In this document: positions 1 through 8,700 of the stretch, one piece after another
How positions within the stretch are numbered: position 1 is the first letter of the stretch
Layout: each line of letters starts with the position of its first letter
Origin: JAIQFV01 sp041494885
GTDB taxonomy: Bacteria; Acidobacteriota; Terriglobia; JAIQFV01
Assembly: GCA_041494885.1 (NCBI GenBank)
Contig: JBGQBO010000026.1
Coordinates: 10,012 to 74,011, forward strand
DNA: 64,000 bases
Direction of reading: 5' to 3'
Made by a program: the position numbers and the translations under genes
Notes under the pieces: generated by a model
Seen by the model: only the letters and a program-made list of their open reading frames with translations
Told to the model about the DNA's origin: nothing
Database searches by the model: none

Positions 1-301
1 ACTTGGCCCCCGAGCGGACCGAAACGAGCAGGGGCTTCGTCGTGGAGCTGAACTGCTTATCCACCGTGGATTCGAGGCGCTGGATTGCCGCATTGATCTC
101 GGCGGTTACCGCATCTGGCAACTGTCCCCCGCTTTCGTAGAAAAGTCGGCATGCCGACGTTGAAATCGTAAACCCGGGCGGCACGGGCAGGCCCGCGTTA
201 GTCATTTCAGCCAGCCCGGCCCCCTTTCCACCCAGCAATTCCTTCATTTGGCCATTGCCATCAGCTCGACCCTTCCCAAAAAAATAAACGAACTTTTCCA
301 T
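1..301 (-). CDS. ppdK: Pyruvate, phosphate dikinase, N-terminal fragment
   Basis: The gene runs off the left edge; 100 N-terminal codons are visible. The translation starts MEKFVYFFGKGRADGNG and continues through LLGGKGAGLAEM, GLPVPPGFTIST and LLVSVRSGAK. This is the start of the PEP-synthase/PPDK ATP-grasp domain: the GGKGA...L..M and VRSGA motifs are family hallmarks. PPDK interconverts pyruvate + ATP + Pi and PEP + AMP + PPi in the cytosol. The start is the ATG at 301, 43 bp after the glyS stop, so it may be co-transcribed with recO-glyQ-glyS. The catalytic His and PEP-binding domains are outside the window. Confidence 0.93.
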   Translation of the reverse strand, partial: MEKFVYFFGKGRADGNGQMKELLGGKGAGLAEMTNAGLPVPPGFTISTSACRLFYESGGQLPDAVTAEINAAIQRLESTVDKQFSSTTKPLLVSVRSGAK

Positions 302-344
302 GGATCTGGCTCTCCCGTATTTTGTATTTGGGGCTGCGGATGAA

Positions 345-2519
345 TCAGGGTATGGCGCTCGTCGCAGGTTGCAGCTCCGAAAAATCTGCGATCTGGATAA
401 ATTCCCGATAGAGACTCAATAGCAAATTGAAGCGGTTCCTTCGGACCCTGGGGTCTTCTGCATTGACGAGGACCTTGTCAAAGAAGCGGTCAACGGTGGG
501 GCGCAGGGAGGCGATTGATTCCAGGATCCCGGTGTAATCCTTCCGGACCTGGAGATCGATCAGGCGCTGCCTTAAATCGCGGATCCCCACCGACAATTCC
601 CTTTCTTCATCATGCTCAAAAAGGCTGGGATCTATTTCCGGGCCTCCGCCCTCAAATTCCACGCCGCTTTTCCGGATGATATTCTTGATGCGCTTGAAAC
701 TGACGGCAAGAGAATCGAAGTTCTCCCGCTTTCGTGTTTCGTGGAGCGCGTGGACTCGAGCAGAAAGGCCGCACAGGTCCCAATGATCGGTCGACATCAC
801 GGCGGTCAATTCATCCCGAAGAATTCCCGAGGGGCCGCCAAACAAATGAGGTTGCAACAGAACGTATGCAGCGTGATCACGGAAGAACTCCATGACGGAC
901 TCCAAAGTCTCTTTCTTTGGGAAGTCTATCCTTTCTTTATGCAATTCAAGAGCGTGCAAACATAGTTCTCTTAAATCGATAGATATTAACTTTTCAAGTA
1001 TTACTTTAATAGTTCCATAAGCCAGTCTCCTTAGACCGAAGGGGTCCCTGCTTCCGGTCGGTCGATGACCCAGCGCAAAAGAGCCTGTAATGCTGTCGAT
1101 GCGGTCGGCAATCGAGATAACTGCGCCGATCATGCCCGCGGGGACCGGTGACTCCAGATTCTCAGGCTGATACTGTTCGTAAATCCCGCGGGAGACTTCC
1201 AGGGGCTCTCCTTGCTCTTTGGCGTAAAGGCCGCCGACGATACCCTGCAGTTCGGGGAATTCCTTCACCATCTGGCTGGTAAGATCGCATTTGCAGAGTC
1301 GCGCGGCGCGAGTGGCTAGTTCCCTGTTCACAGCGCTTGCTACGGCAGAAGCACCGGGAAAGATCCGATCTACGATCCACCCTGCAAGGTTCCCTATCCT
1401 GGATGATTTTTCGGCATAGGATCCGAGCTTTTCCTGGAAGACCACCTTTTCCAGAAGGGTAAAGCGATCTTCAAGTTTTACTTTAAGATCACTTTCCCAG
1501 AAGAATTCAGCGTCTGCAAACCGTGCCCGCAAAACCCGCTCGTGGCTGCGGCGAATGTATCCGTGAGGATCCGCTTCATTATCGATGACCGCCACGAATC
1601 TCGGGAGAAGATCTCCTTCGCCTCCCTCTTTCTTCAGAACGCAGAAGTATTTCTGGTGATCTCGCATCACGGCTTCGAGTATTTCAGCCGGCAGTTTTAA
1701 AAACCCGGGATCAAACTCCCCCATGAATGGCGTCGGATACTCACTCAAATTAACATGTGTTGAAAGTAACACACGATCTTCCAATAGTTTCGCTTCTACC
1801 TTCGAAACTAACAGTTCAATTTCAGTTTGAATTCTCTCAAGGCGCTTTTCAGGATCCAACAAGACTCTTGCTTTGAGGAGGTCATCCCTATACTCAGCGA
1901 AACTGCGTACAGCAATGCGGCGAGGCTGCAGGATTCGATGCCCATAGGTGTTGTTACTTGCTTTCACCTCTCCCACCTGGAATCGGACGGGCTTGCCATC
2001 AAAAACGCAACACACCCATCGAATGGGGCGGAGAAAATGAGGACCATCCGGGGTAGTCCAGTACATCGCCTTGGGGAGTTGAACAGAGAGGATAACCTGT
2101 GCCAGTCCCCCTTGTAACACCTTCTCTGTGGAAGACCCTTTTTGAGTCTTCTCAGCGGCGACATAATCCCCTTTGGATGTGCTGATTATGGTCAAATCAT
2201 CAACCTTAACTCCATTTTTATCGGCAAAGCTCATGGCAGCCCGCGTGGGTTTCCCATGGGGGTCAAATGCCACCCCCTTGGGGGGGCCAATCACCTTCTC
2301 TTCAAGATCGGCTTGCCGTTTCGCCACCTGTGGCACCACATTGACCAGCCGCCTGGGGGTATAGAATGCCCGGAGGCCGGCCTCTCCCACAGCGATCCGA
2401 TTCTCTCTCAGGAACTCTCCGAGCTTTGTTGAGAGTTCGCGCGACAACTCCTCAAGAAATCTCGCCGGGATTTCTTCACAACCCACCTCAAGTAGGAGTT
2501 CACCCACGCCTGAGTTCAA
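345..2519 (-). CDS. glyS: Glycyl-tRNA synthetase beta subunit
   Basis: 724-residue beta subunit of the alpha2beta2-type glycyl-tRNA synthetase, which charges tRNA-Gly in the cytosol. The N-terminus (LLLEVGCEEIPARFL) and the HILRPIRW-like segment HFLRPIRWV are typical of GlyS. The C-terminal part (about 590-700, ending FDKVLVNAEDPRVRRNRFNL) is the DALR-like tRNA-binding domain. The start codon is TTG at 2519 and overlaps the glyQ stop by 4 nt, which implies translational coupling. Length is slightly above the usual ~690 residues. The alpha subunit is directly upstream, as in most bacteria with the heterodimeric enzyme. Confidence 0.97.
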   Translation of the reverse strand: MNSGVGELLLEVGCEEIPARFLEELSRELSTKLGEFLRENRIAVGEAGLRAFYTPRRLVNVVPQVAKRQADLEEKVIGPPKGVAFDPHGKPTRAAMSFADKNGVKVDDLTIISTSKGDYVAAEKTQKGSSTEKVLQGGLAQVILSVQLPKAMYWTTPDGPHFLRPIRWVCCVFDGKPVRFQVGEVKASNNTYGHRILQPRRIAVRSFAEYRDDLLKARVLLDPEKRLERIQTEIELLVSKVEAKLLEDRVLLSTHVNLSEYPTPFMGEFDPGFLKLPAEILEAVMRDHQKYFCVLKKEGGEGDLLPRFVAVIDNEADPHGYIRRSHERVLRARFADAEFFWESDLKVKLEDRFTLLEKVVFQEKLGSYAEKSSRIGNLAGWIVDRIFPGASAVASAVNRELATRAARLCKCDLTSQMVKEFPELQGIVGGLYAKEQGEPLEVSRGIYEQYQPENLESPVPAGMIGAVISIADRIDSITGSFALGHRPTGSRDPFGLRRLAYGTIKVILEKLISIDLRELCLHALELHKERIDFPKKETLESVMEFFRDHAAYVLLQPHLFGGPSGILRDELTAVMSTDHWDLCGLSARVHALHETRKRENFDSLAVSFKRIKNIIRKSGVEFEGGGPEIDPSLFEHDEERELSVGIRDLRQRLIDLQVRKDYTGILESIASLRPTVDRFFDKVLVNAEDPRVRRNRFNLLLSLYREFIQIADFSELQPATSAIP

Positions 2520-3406
2520 GCAGTAATCTCCTTTGAATACAGTCTGGCGACCTGACAGGTCAAATCTCTTACCCGGGCCATCAAAGAAACACGCTCCGTT
2601 ACACTGACTGCGCCTCTTGCATCCAATACATTAAATAAGTGCGAGCATTTTAAACAAAAATCATAGACTTGTAAGACTGGGATGTAGTGGGTTTCGTCTC
2701 CACTCGCTGAGTTCTTGGGACCGCCTAACAGTCGTCGTGCCTCTCTCTCATAGGATTCGAAAATACTGTATAGGGTAGGAATATCCGCGAGCTCAAAATT
2801 ATAGATGGAAAACTCGCGTTCCGCCCTTTGACGGACTTCGGCGTAGGTTTTCCCCGCTCCCCATTCGATTTCAAAAACGCTATCGACATTCATGAGGAAT
2901 GCCGCAATCCGTTCCAGGCCGTAGGTGAGTTCGACCGAAGCGGGATTCAGGTCGAGTCCCCCGCTTTGCTGGAAGTATGTAAATTGCGTGATCTCGAGTC
3001 CATCGAGCATGACTTGCCATCCCATTCCCCAGGCGCCCAGGGTAGGGGCCTCCCAATTGTCCTCCTCAAACTTGATGTCATGGTCTCGCAGCTTGATCCC
3101 CAGCTTCTCGAGGCTCTTTAAATAAACATCCTGAACATCCACAGGTGGGGGTTTGAGAATCACCTGGAATTGAGTGTGCTTTTCAAGGCGATTCGGATTG
3201 ACTCCGTACCGCCCATCGGCAGGGCGGCGGCTCGGCTGGACGTAGGCCACGCGATAAGGGGTGGGGCCAAGGACCCTGAAGAAGGTTTCGGGGTGCATGG
3301 TCCCGGCCCCCACCTCGACATCGTAGGGTTGCTGGATCACGCAATCCTGTTGGGACCAGAATCGCTCCAGTTCAAAGATGATTTCCTGGAAGGTCAGTTT
3401 CTTCAT
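2516..3406 (-). CDS. glyQ: Glycyl-tRNA synthetase alpha subunit
   Basis: 296-residue catalytic (class II) alpha subunit that pairs with GlyS. Recognisable segments are LTFQEIIFELERFWSQQ at the N-terminus, GAGTMHPETFFRVLGP, YVQPSRRPADGRYG and the run GWQVMLDGLEITQFTYFQQ, all highly conserved in GlyQ. Length matches the family (~300). It overlaps recO upstream by 4 nt and glyS downstream by 4 nt, so recO-glyQ-glyS form one transcriptional unit. Confidence 0.98.
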   Translation of the reverse strand: MKKLTFQEIIFELERFWSQQDCVIQQPYDVEVGAGTMHPETFFRVLGPTPYRVAYVQPSRRPADGRYGVNPNRLEKHTQFQVILKPPPVDVQDVYLKSLEKLGIKLRDHDIKFEEDNWEAPTLGAWGMGWQVMLDGLEITQFTYFQQSGGLDLNPASVELTYGLERIAAFLMNVDSVFEIEWGAGKTYAEVRQRAEREFSIYNFELADIPTLYSIFESYEREARRLLGGPKNSASGDETHYIPVLQVYDFCLKCSHLFNVLDARGAVSVTERVSLMARVRDLTCQVARLYSKEITA

Positions 3407-4200
3407 GTCCGCACCACCGTATTTCTTGGGTAGGACTGGAGCGAATCTGGTTCGCCCCTTCTCAAATCGTGCAGCAAACCGATCGATTTGATGGGCTTCT
3501 CCACAGCCCCCAGCATCAACTGCTCCAAGACAGCATTCAACCGGTCAAAGGTTCCAGGCGAAACGCCACGTTCCCGGATCTGGTGAATGGACTCCCTCGC
3601 GAAAGTCTGGGCCAGGGCAATGCTGTCTGACGCCAGCGTAGTCCCGCCGGCGGACTTACAATCCTGACAGTAGATTTTGTGCTCGGAGAGCGCCAAGCGG
3701 CCGCCCCGGGATCCCAATAGGGCGCCACACCGGGCACAAGTATCGAGGACAGGGAGAAAGCCGGACAACCTGAGCATCCAATAATTGAAATAAGCCAGAA
3801 GCGCGGTCGTAACCACACCCTGTTTTCGTCCCTGGAGGATGGAGAGGAGCAACCGGAAAACCTTCGGATTTGCTTCTCGATCCGGCAAGAGCGCATCGGT
3901 GATCTCGACCATGTAGGCGCCTGCCACCTGGAAGCCGTAGTCAGCCTGCAAGTCAAAAAAGGTCTCTTCCAGGTCGCATCGATTCAGGTACACCAACTCG
4001 CGATTCTCACGCTCATAAAAGTCAATTCGAATATGGGAGAGCGGCTCGAGGGTCCCGGAGAACCTGCTCTTGAGACGGCGCGCCGATTTCGCCACGGCAC
4101 GGATCTTGCCGAACTCCCGGGTGAACAGAGTGGCAATGAGGTCGGCCTCAGCGAGAGAGTATCCCCTCAGGACGATGGCTTCAGCGCTGGTTAGAGGCAT
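3403..4200 (-). CDS. recO: DNA repair protein RecO
   Basis: 265-residue recombination mediator of the RecFOR pathway, which helps load RecA onto SSB-coated gaps. The N-terminal OB fold is visible (EAIVLRGYSLAEADLIATLFTREFGKIRAVAKSARR). A zinc ribbon follows at about residues 147-185, with CARC and CQDC pairs. The start is ATG at 4200. It is the first gene of the recO-glyQ-glyS run; its promoter should lie in 4201-4400, where no clear -35/-10 pair stands out. Confidence 0.95.
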   Translation of the reverse strand: MPLTSAEAIVLRGYSLAEADLIATLFTREFGKIRAVAKSARRLKSRFSGTLEPLSHIRIDFYERENRELVYLNRCDLEETFFDLQADYGFQVAGAYMVEITDALLPDREANPKVFRLLLSILQGRKQGVVTTALLAYFNYWMLRLSGFLPVLDTCARCGALLGSRGGRLALSEHKIYCQDCKSAGGTTLASDSIALAQTFARESIHQIRERGVSPGTFDRLNAVLEQLMLGAVEKPIKSIGLLHDLRRGEPDSLQSYPRNTVVRT

Positions 4201-4668
4201 AAATGACGGTCGGCATGCCGACTAAAGGTGATGAATTCTACTCGCACTCGAAAATATCACACGAGCACAGATTTATAAAGCCGCAAATTTTATTCCTTGA
4301 AGGAAATCTGAAATCGAAAAACTCACCAAAATAATATTTCGGCGTAGGGCAGCAGGGACGACTCCCAGCTCCGCCTTCACCGCCTATGTATTATGTCAAC
4401 TCGATGTTTTTTCTCCAACGCGTTATCAGACACCAAAATATCAATCCTCAGCCTCACGAACCCACCAATGATTCATACCTGGAAGGATGCCATTAGACCC
4501 GCCTAACAGAGTTCTCTGGAGCCGCTCCCCGCGAGTTGTTTGGGCGTTTATTGGATCTGGGAATTTCCATCGGGAAACCACGCGCTGGACCCGGTCCACG
4601 CTGAAGCAAGTCCGCCCGATTAAAGTGGGTCTGAATTCACGGGGTCCGGGCTCGCTTCCCAGGCTTCC
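4201..4668. other. Intergenic region upstream of recO
   Basis: 468 bp between two minus-strand genes, moderately AT-rich at 4230-4340, consistent with a promoter for recO. A perfect 14-bp palindrome, GTCGGCATGCCGAC, sits at 4209-4222 just before the recO start. The same 14 bp recur at 145-158 inside ppdK. The small open frame at 4487-4702 has no features of a real gene. Confidence 0.5.
4209..4222. repeat. 14-bp perfect palindrome, second copy at 145-158
   Basis: GTCGGCATGCCGAC is self-complementary and occurs twice in the window: here, 9 nt upstream of the recO start codon, and inside ppdK at 145-158. It could be an operator-type site or a dispersed short palindrome; two copies are too few to decide. 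Confidence 0.5.
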
Positions 4669-5727
4669 CTATCTCGAGGAGGACATCTGTGCCGCTATAT
4701 AATCCCCCACCTCGCGGGTTCCATACCTCCCGTTCAGATCGGCCGTCGTAATCTCCTGGTCGATAGAGCGTCTCACGGCGTCCTCAATCCGCTTGGCTTC
4801 CGCTTCGAATCCCAGATGAGCGAGCATCATCGCCACCGTCAGGATTGCGCCCAGGGGGTTGGCAATGTTCTTGCCGGCGTACTTGGGTGCGGATCCATGA
4901 ACCGGTTCAAACATACTCGTGACGTCCGGGTTAATGTTGCCGGAAGCAGCGAGCCCGAGCCCCCCCTGCAGGGCGGCTCCGAGATCAGTCACAATGTCGC
5001 CGAACATGTTGTTCGTGACGATCACCTCAAATTGACCAGGGTTCTTGACCATCTGCATCGTCAGGGCATCCACATAAAGATGAGAGGAGACAATGTCGGG
5101 ATACCTCTCTGAAACCTCCTTGAAGACCCGTTGCCAGAGGTCATGTCCGTACCGCATGACATTGGACTTGTCGCTCATGCAGACTTTTTTGAGACGGCTC
5201 TTGCGGGCGTATTCGAAGGCAAAAACGATGATTCTCTCCACTCCTTTTCGAGTGTGAACCTCTTCCTGAATGGCTACTTCGTCGGCCGTTCCCTTCTTGA
5301 AATTCCCACCGATGCCGACGTAGGCTCCCTCCGTGTTCTCCCGGAAGACGGTGAATTGAATGTCTTGTTCGGTTCGATCCTTCAACGGAGTCAATTTTCG
5401 GTTGATGAGTTTTACGGGGCGGACATTTGCGTAGAGATCCAAACCAAACCGGATTCCCAGCAGGATATCGGCGGCATGGCGCATGTCCGGAATTCGCGGA
5501 TCGCCCAGGGCTCCCACAAAAACAGCGTCAAACTCATCCCGGAGCATTTCAAGGCCGCCTTTGGGCATTGAGACGCCATCCCGAAGATAGCGTTCGGCGC
5601 CCCAGTCAAACTCTTTCAGCTCGATCTTGAGGTCCCCCGTTCCTCTCAACGAGTCGAGAACCTTGACAGCCTCACGGGTCACATCAATCCCAATGCCGTC
5701 GCCCGGTATGACCGCGATTCTTTTCAT
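4669..5727 (-). CDS. Beta-decarboxylating dehydrogenase (isopropylmalate / tartrate-malate dehydrogenase family)
   Basis: 352-residue NAD(P)-dependent oxidative decarboxylase of the isocitrate/isopropylmalate dehydrogenase superfamily. The N-terminus (IAVIPGDGIGIDVT), FRENTEGAYVGIGG, the Mg-binding segment VTNNMFGDIVTDLGAALQGGLGLAASGN and EPVHGSAPKYAGKNIANP are all present. Substrate choice is unclear. The segment GDPRIPDMRHAADILLGIRFGLDLYANVRPVKL resembles tartrate/D-malate and homoisocitrate-type members more than classical LeuB, although such proteins are often annotated leuB. No other leucine-pathway genes are nearby. It is the last gene of the mazG-GNAT-racemase-DMT run; a GGAG precedes the ATG at 5727. 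Confidence 0.85.
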   Translation of the reverse strand: MKRIAVIPGDGIGIDVTREAVKVLDSLRGTGDLKIELKEFDWGAERYLRDGVSMPKGGLEMLRDEFDAVFVGALGDPRIPDMRHAADILLGIRFGLDLYANVRPVKLINRKLTPLKDRTEQDIQFTVFRENTEGAYVGIGGNFKKGTADEVAIQEEVHTRKGVERIIVFAFEYARKSRLKKVCMSDKSNVMRYGHDLWQRVFKEVSERYPDIVSSHLYVDALTMQMVKNPGQFEVIVTNNMFGDIVTDLGAALQGGLGLAASGNINPDVTSMFEPVHGSAPKYAGKNIANPLGAILTVAMMLAHLGFEAEAKRIEDAVRRSIDQEITTADLNGRYGTREVGDYIAAQMSSSR

Positions 5728-5775
5728 CTGGGTGCTCCTCGATCAACGGGTTTAAGATACGAAAACGATTCCACA

Positions 5776-6759
5776 TCACACCAGCCAGTCAAACACTTCC
5801 CTTCCACGCTCAGCAATGAGGACTCCCGTCAGAATAATAACGATGCCCCCCGCCAGGCTCAGGGTCAGCCTTTCACCCAGGAATCCTATGGAAAAAGCGC
5901 TTGCCATGACAGGTTGCAAATAGGCGTAGGAAGCGACCCGGGAAGCCTCGGCGTGTCGCAGGGCGTAAAAAAAGATAAGGTAAGCGACGATGGATCCAAA
6001 TAGAACCATGTAACCGAGAGCCGCCACTCCTCGCCAACTCACATGTTCCCAGACTTGTTGGCGCCAGCCGAACAAACCTGCAGGGACAAGGAATAAAGCG
6101 CCCCCGAGATAAGTGGCAAGGGTCGCCCGGAGCAAGCCATAGCTATGGGCGATATCCTTTCCGATGATCGTGTAGTAAGAGAATGACAATATTCCCGCCA
6201 TCGTGATCAGGTCGCCCAGAAAATACTGGGTCTCCAATTGAAAGCCTCGCTTGAGGTTTAGTGCAATTACCCCCAGGATGGAGATAACCATGCCAGCAAT
6301 TCGAAACCGGGCCAAGGGTTCCATCCCCTTCAGGCGGGCAATAATGAGTACAAAAACGGGCGACGTTGAAATGATCAGGGCCGAATGAGAAGCCAGCGAC
6401 CTGGAGAGACCCAGGATGAAAAAGAGCTGATTCAAGGCGATGCCGAAAAGCCCTAGTTGGAGGAACAACCCGCGGGGCGGGGAGATTCTTGGTTTATCCA
6501 AATTCACTTTTTCTTGGAAGGCTGCTGAAATCACTCCCAGGATCAGGGTGGCCGCCACGATGCGCAGTGACGCCAACACCAGAGGATTAAATTCCCGCAG
6601 GGCATACTTGCTAGCAACGTAATGAAGGCTCCATAGGAGCTCCATAAAGACCAGCAGGGCGTAGAATCGCCATTTTGCTCGTAGTTGGATCATTATTTCC
6701 GAGGGTAAAATCCCATGGACCATGCTGAACGGGCGACGTTTAATCGACGCTGAGATCAC
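5776..6759 (-). CDS. DMT-superfamily (EamA) transporter
   Basis: 327-residue inner-membrane protein with about ten hydrophobic segments and two EamA repeats (roughly residues 35-165 and 185-320). These carry the usual ELLWSLHYVASKYALREFNPL and YLQPVMASAFSIGFLGERLTLSLAGG signatures. Drug/metabolite transporters of this type usually export small metabolites or amino acids; the substrate cannot be read from sequence. The GTG start at 6759 lies 4 nt after the upstream gene. An internal ATG at 6693 (residue 23, MIQLRAKW) is also possible and would remove a polar extension. Position next to an N-acylamino acid racemase and a GNAT suggests an amino-acid-related substrate (inference). Confidence 0.88.
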   Translation of the reverse strand: MISASIKRRPFSMVHGILPSEIMIQLRAKWRFYALLVFMELLWSLHYVASKYALREFNPLVLASLRIVAATLILGVISAAFQEKVNLDKPRISPPRGLFLQLGLFGIALNQLFFILGLSRSLASHSALIISTSPVFVLIIARLKGMEPLARFRIAGMVISILGVIALNLKRGFQLETQYFLGDLITMAGILSFSYYTIIGKDIAHSYGLLRATLATYLGGALFLVPAGLFGWRQQVWEHVSWRGVAALGYMVLFGSIVAYLIFFYALRHAEASRVASYAYLQPVMASAFSIGFLGERLTLSLAGGIVIILTGVLIAERGREVFDWLV

Positions 6760-6763
6760 CGCC

Positions 6764-7870
6764 TCACGATAGAGTTTCTGATCGGTCGGAAAGCCTCTCT
6801 ACGCGGTCCCACGCGGGCTCATAACCCAAACCAGCACCGCTTGGAACGGTGATCGTCCCCTGCGGAGTCACCTCCACCTCCGGATCGATAATATCCTGTT
6901 GCCAGTATCGTTTGCTTGCCGAAACATCGCCGGGAAGTTTAAAATTCTCGAGTGTGGAGAGGGCAATATTGTGCGCCCGGCCAATTCCCGACTCGAGCAT
7001 CCCGCCACACCAAACAGGAATCGCCTTCGCCTGGGTCAGGTCGTGGATCTTCTTGGCTTCAGTATACCCACCCACCCGACCGAGCTTCATGTTGATAATC
7101 TTACAGGCCCCGACTTCAATCGCCTTACGGGCGTCTTCGGCATCATGGATGGATTCATCAAGACAGATGGGTGTACGGATCTGGCGCTGTAACTCTGCAT
7201 GGTCGAGAATGTCATTCCAATGAAGCGGTTGCTCCACCATCATCAGGTCATACTCGTCCAATACCTTGAACACACCGACGTCCGCCAGCGTATACGCCGA
7301 GTTAGCGTCTCCCATTAGTAGAATCTTTGGAAAATGTTTTCGAACCTCACGGACCACTTCAATATCCCACCCGGGTTTAATCTTGATTTTGATCCTCCGG
7401 TATCCTGCTTCAACTTCAGTTTCAATCTTTCTCAACAAGGCAGGAATGCTTTCCTGAATGCCAATGGAAACGCCACACTCGATTTGATCCCGCACCCCGC
7501 CAATGGCTTGATGCACCGGTTGGTGGTTCGAGCGTGACCAAAGGTCCCAGGCTGCGGTTTCGACGGCCGCCTTGGCCATATTGTGACCACGAATGGCTTT
7601 GAACAAGGGTGAGATCTCACGAGGGTGTACAAATTCGTGATGGAGCACCAGAGGGGCCACAAATTTCTTGATGATGATCCAGGCGGTATCTACGGTCTCA
7701 TGACTGTAAAAGGGAGTTTCACCCGCTGTCACCTCACCATACCCCACCTCGCCCTCACAAAAAACTCTCACCAGAACAATGGTTCTTTCGTAAGTTCGAC
7801 CAAAGGAGGTCTCAAAGTAATGTATGAGCGGTATGTTTATCTGAGTCAGCTCGATCCGGTCAATTTTCAT
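6764..7870 (-). CDS. o-Succinylbenzoate synthase / N-acylamino acid racemase (enolase superfamily)
   Basis: 368-residue member of the muconate-lactonizing subgroup of the enolase superfamily. The barrel residues expected for OSBS/NSAR are all visible: K161-x-K163 in RIKIKIKPGW, Mg ligands D188, E213 and D238, and the opposite-face K262 in NMKLGRVGG. GGMLESGIGRA follows. Family members make o-succinylbenzoate for menaquinone (MenC), racemise N-succinylamino acids, or do both. No other men genes are present, but a GNAT acyltransferase lies immediately upstream. That arrangement favours an amino-acid racemase role (inference). ATG at 7870; 38 bp from the GNAT gene, 4 bp from the transporter. Confidence 0.9.
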   Translation of the reverse strand: MKIDRIELTQINIPLIHYFETSFGRTYERTIVLVRVFCEGEVGYGEVTAGETPFYSHETVDTAWIIIKKFVAPLVLHHEFVHPREISPLFKAIRGHNMAKAAVETAAWDLWSRSNHQPVHQAIGGVRDQIECGVSIGIQESIPALLRKIETEVEAGYRRIKIKIKPGWDIEVVREVRKHFPKILLMGDANSAYTLADVGVFKVLDEYDLMMVEQPLHWNDILDHAELQRQIRTPICLDESIHDAEDARKAIEVGACKIINMKLGRVGGYTEAKKIHDLTQAKAIPVWCGGMLESGIGRAHNIALSTLENFKLPGDVSASKRYWQQDIIDPEVEVTPQGTITVPSGAGLGYEPAWDRVERLSDRSETLS

Positions 7871-7908
7871 CGATTTGTCTATTAAATAAATAATGTAACT
7901 ACTGTAAT

Positions 7909-8697
7909 TTACATTTGAATATTAAAGTCCTTAGTGAGAACATAAGCGCTCTTCTCATTCCCTCTCTCAAAACCTGTCACACTGTAATTCTCTTGGAAAT
8001 AATCCAAGAAGCGCTGCCGGAGCTCCAACTGGATTCTCATTGCTCGCGGGGCATCGCCGGATTTCCACTCGGTCATATCCGAGGGGACCTCAACGCGGCG
8101 CTGGTTCCCCGGCAATTCCGCATCCGATTTCCTTGCCTCAATTTCTCCTAAGATCCCTTTGACGCGGCTGCTCATGACCCACCATTCCGCGATCAAGCGG
8201 TCGGTTGGAAGGCCAGCCTGGAGCCGACTGGAACTTATTCCGTAATGATTCGGAGAGTAGTGCTGCACGATGGCGCCCAGCTTTTCAATGTTGAAGTAGG
8301 CGTTCTTGAGTTCCATGGGATCAAAAGTCCATTCCACCAGGCGAAATCCTCTCTGGAGGGCATCCTCGCGCTGAGCTAGTTTCAAGCCTCTCGCCACTCC
8401 CTGGTTACGGAATTCGGGGACAACGGCCAGCATATGGGAATGGATATACGGCATCTCCCCTTTCATTCCCGACAGGGCGCACAGGAAGCCGACCATCTCT
8501 TTTTTGGGAGTAAAGGCTCCAAAGACTTGTCCTCCAATCCGGGAGGCGACAACAAAGAACCTGAGCGGCATAACGTCCAATTCATCAAATCCCCACACCG
8601 AGACCTGCAACTCCACGCAACGGCGGAACTGCTCGACGGTGATTAGTGGGCGGATTTCAATCGCCTTCGATGTCGGATTGGGTTCGGCTAAGGACAT
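7909..8697 (-). CDS. GNAT-family acyltransferase (COG3375 type)
   Basis: 262-residue predicted GNAT protein. The acetyl-CoA loop is seen in MLAVVPEFRNQGVARGLKLAQREDAL (about residues 88-113), followed by EWTFDPMELKNAYFNIEKLGAIVQHYSPNHYG, a hallmark of the COG3375 subfamily. The C-terminal 100 residues are an extension typical of that group. It sits 3 bp after mazG and 38 bp before the racemase gene. In Geobacillus a GNAT next to an N-succinylamino acid racemase succinylates D-amino acids; the same partnership is plausible here but unproven. Confidence 0.82.
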   Translation of the reverse strand: MSLAEPNPTSKAIEIRPLITVEQFRRCVELQVSVWGFDELDVMPLRFFVVASRIGGQVFGAFTPKKEMVGFLCALSGMKGEMPYIHSHMLAVVPEFRNQGVARGLKLAQREDALQRGFRLVEWTFDPMELKNAYFNIEKLGAIVQHYSPNHYGISSSRLQAGLPTDRLIAEWWVMSSRVKGILGEIEARKSDAELPGNQRRVEVPSDMTEWKSGDAPRAMRIQLELRQRFLDYFQENYSVTGFERGNEKSAYVLTKDFNIQM

Positions 8698-8700
8698 GGG

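Noticed and set aside
1827..2432. Plus-strand ORFs inside glyS
   Set aside because: They are antisense shadows of a highly conserved gene.
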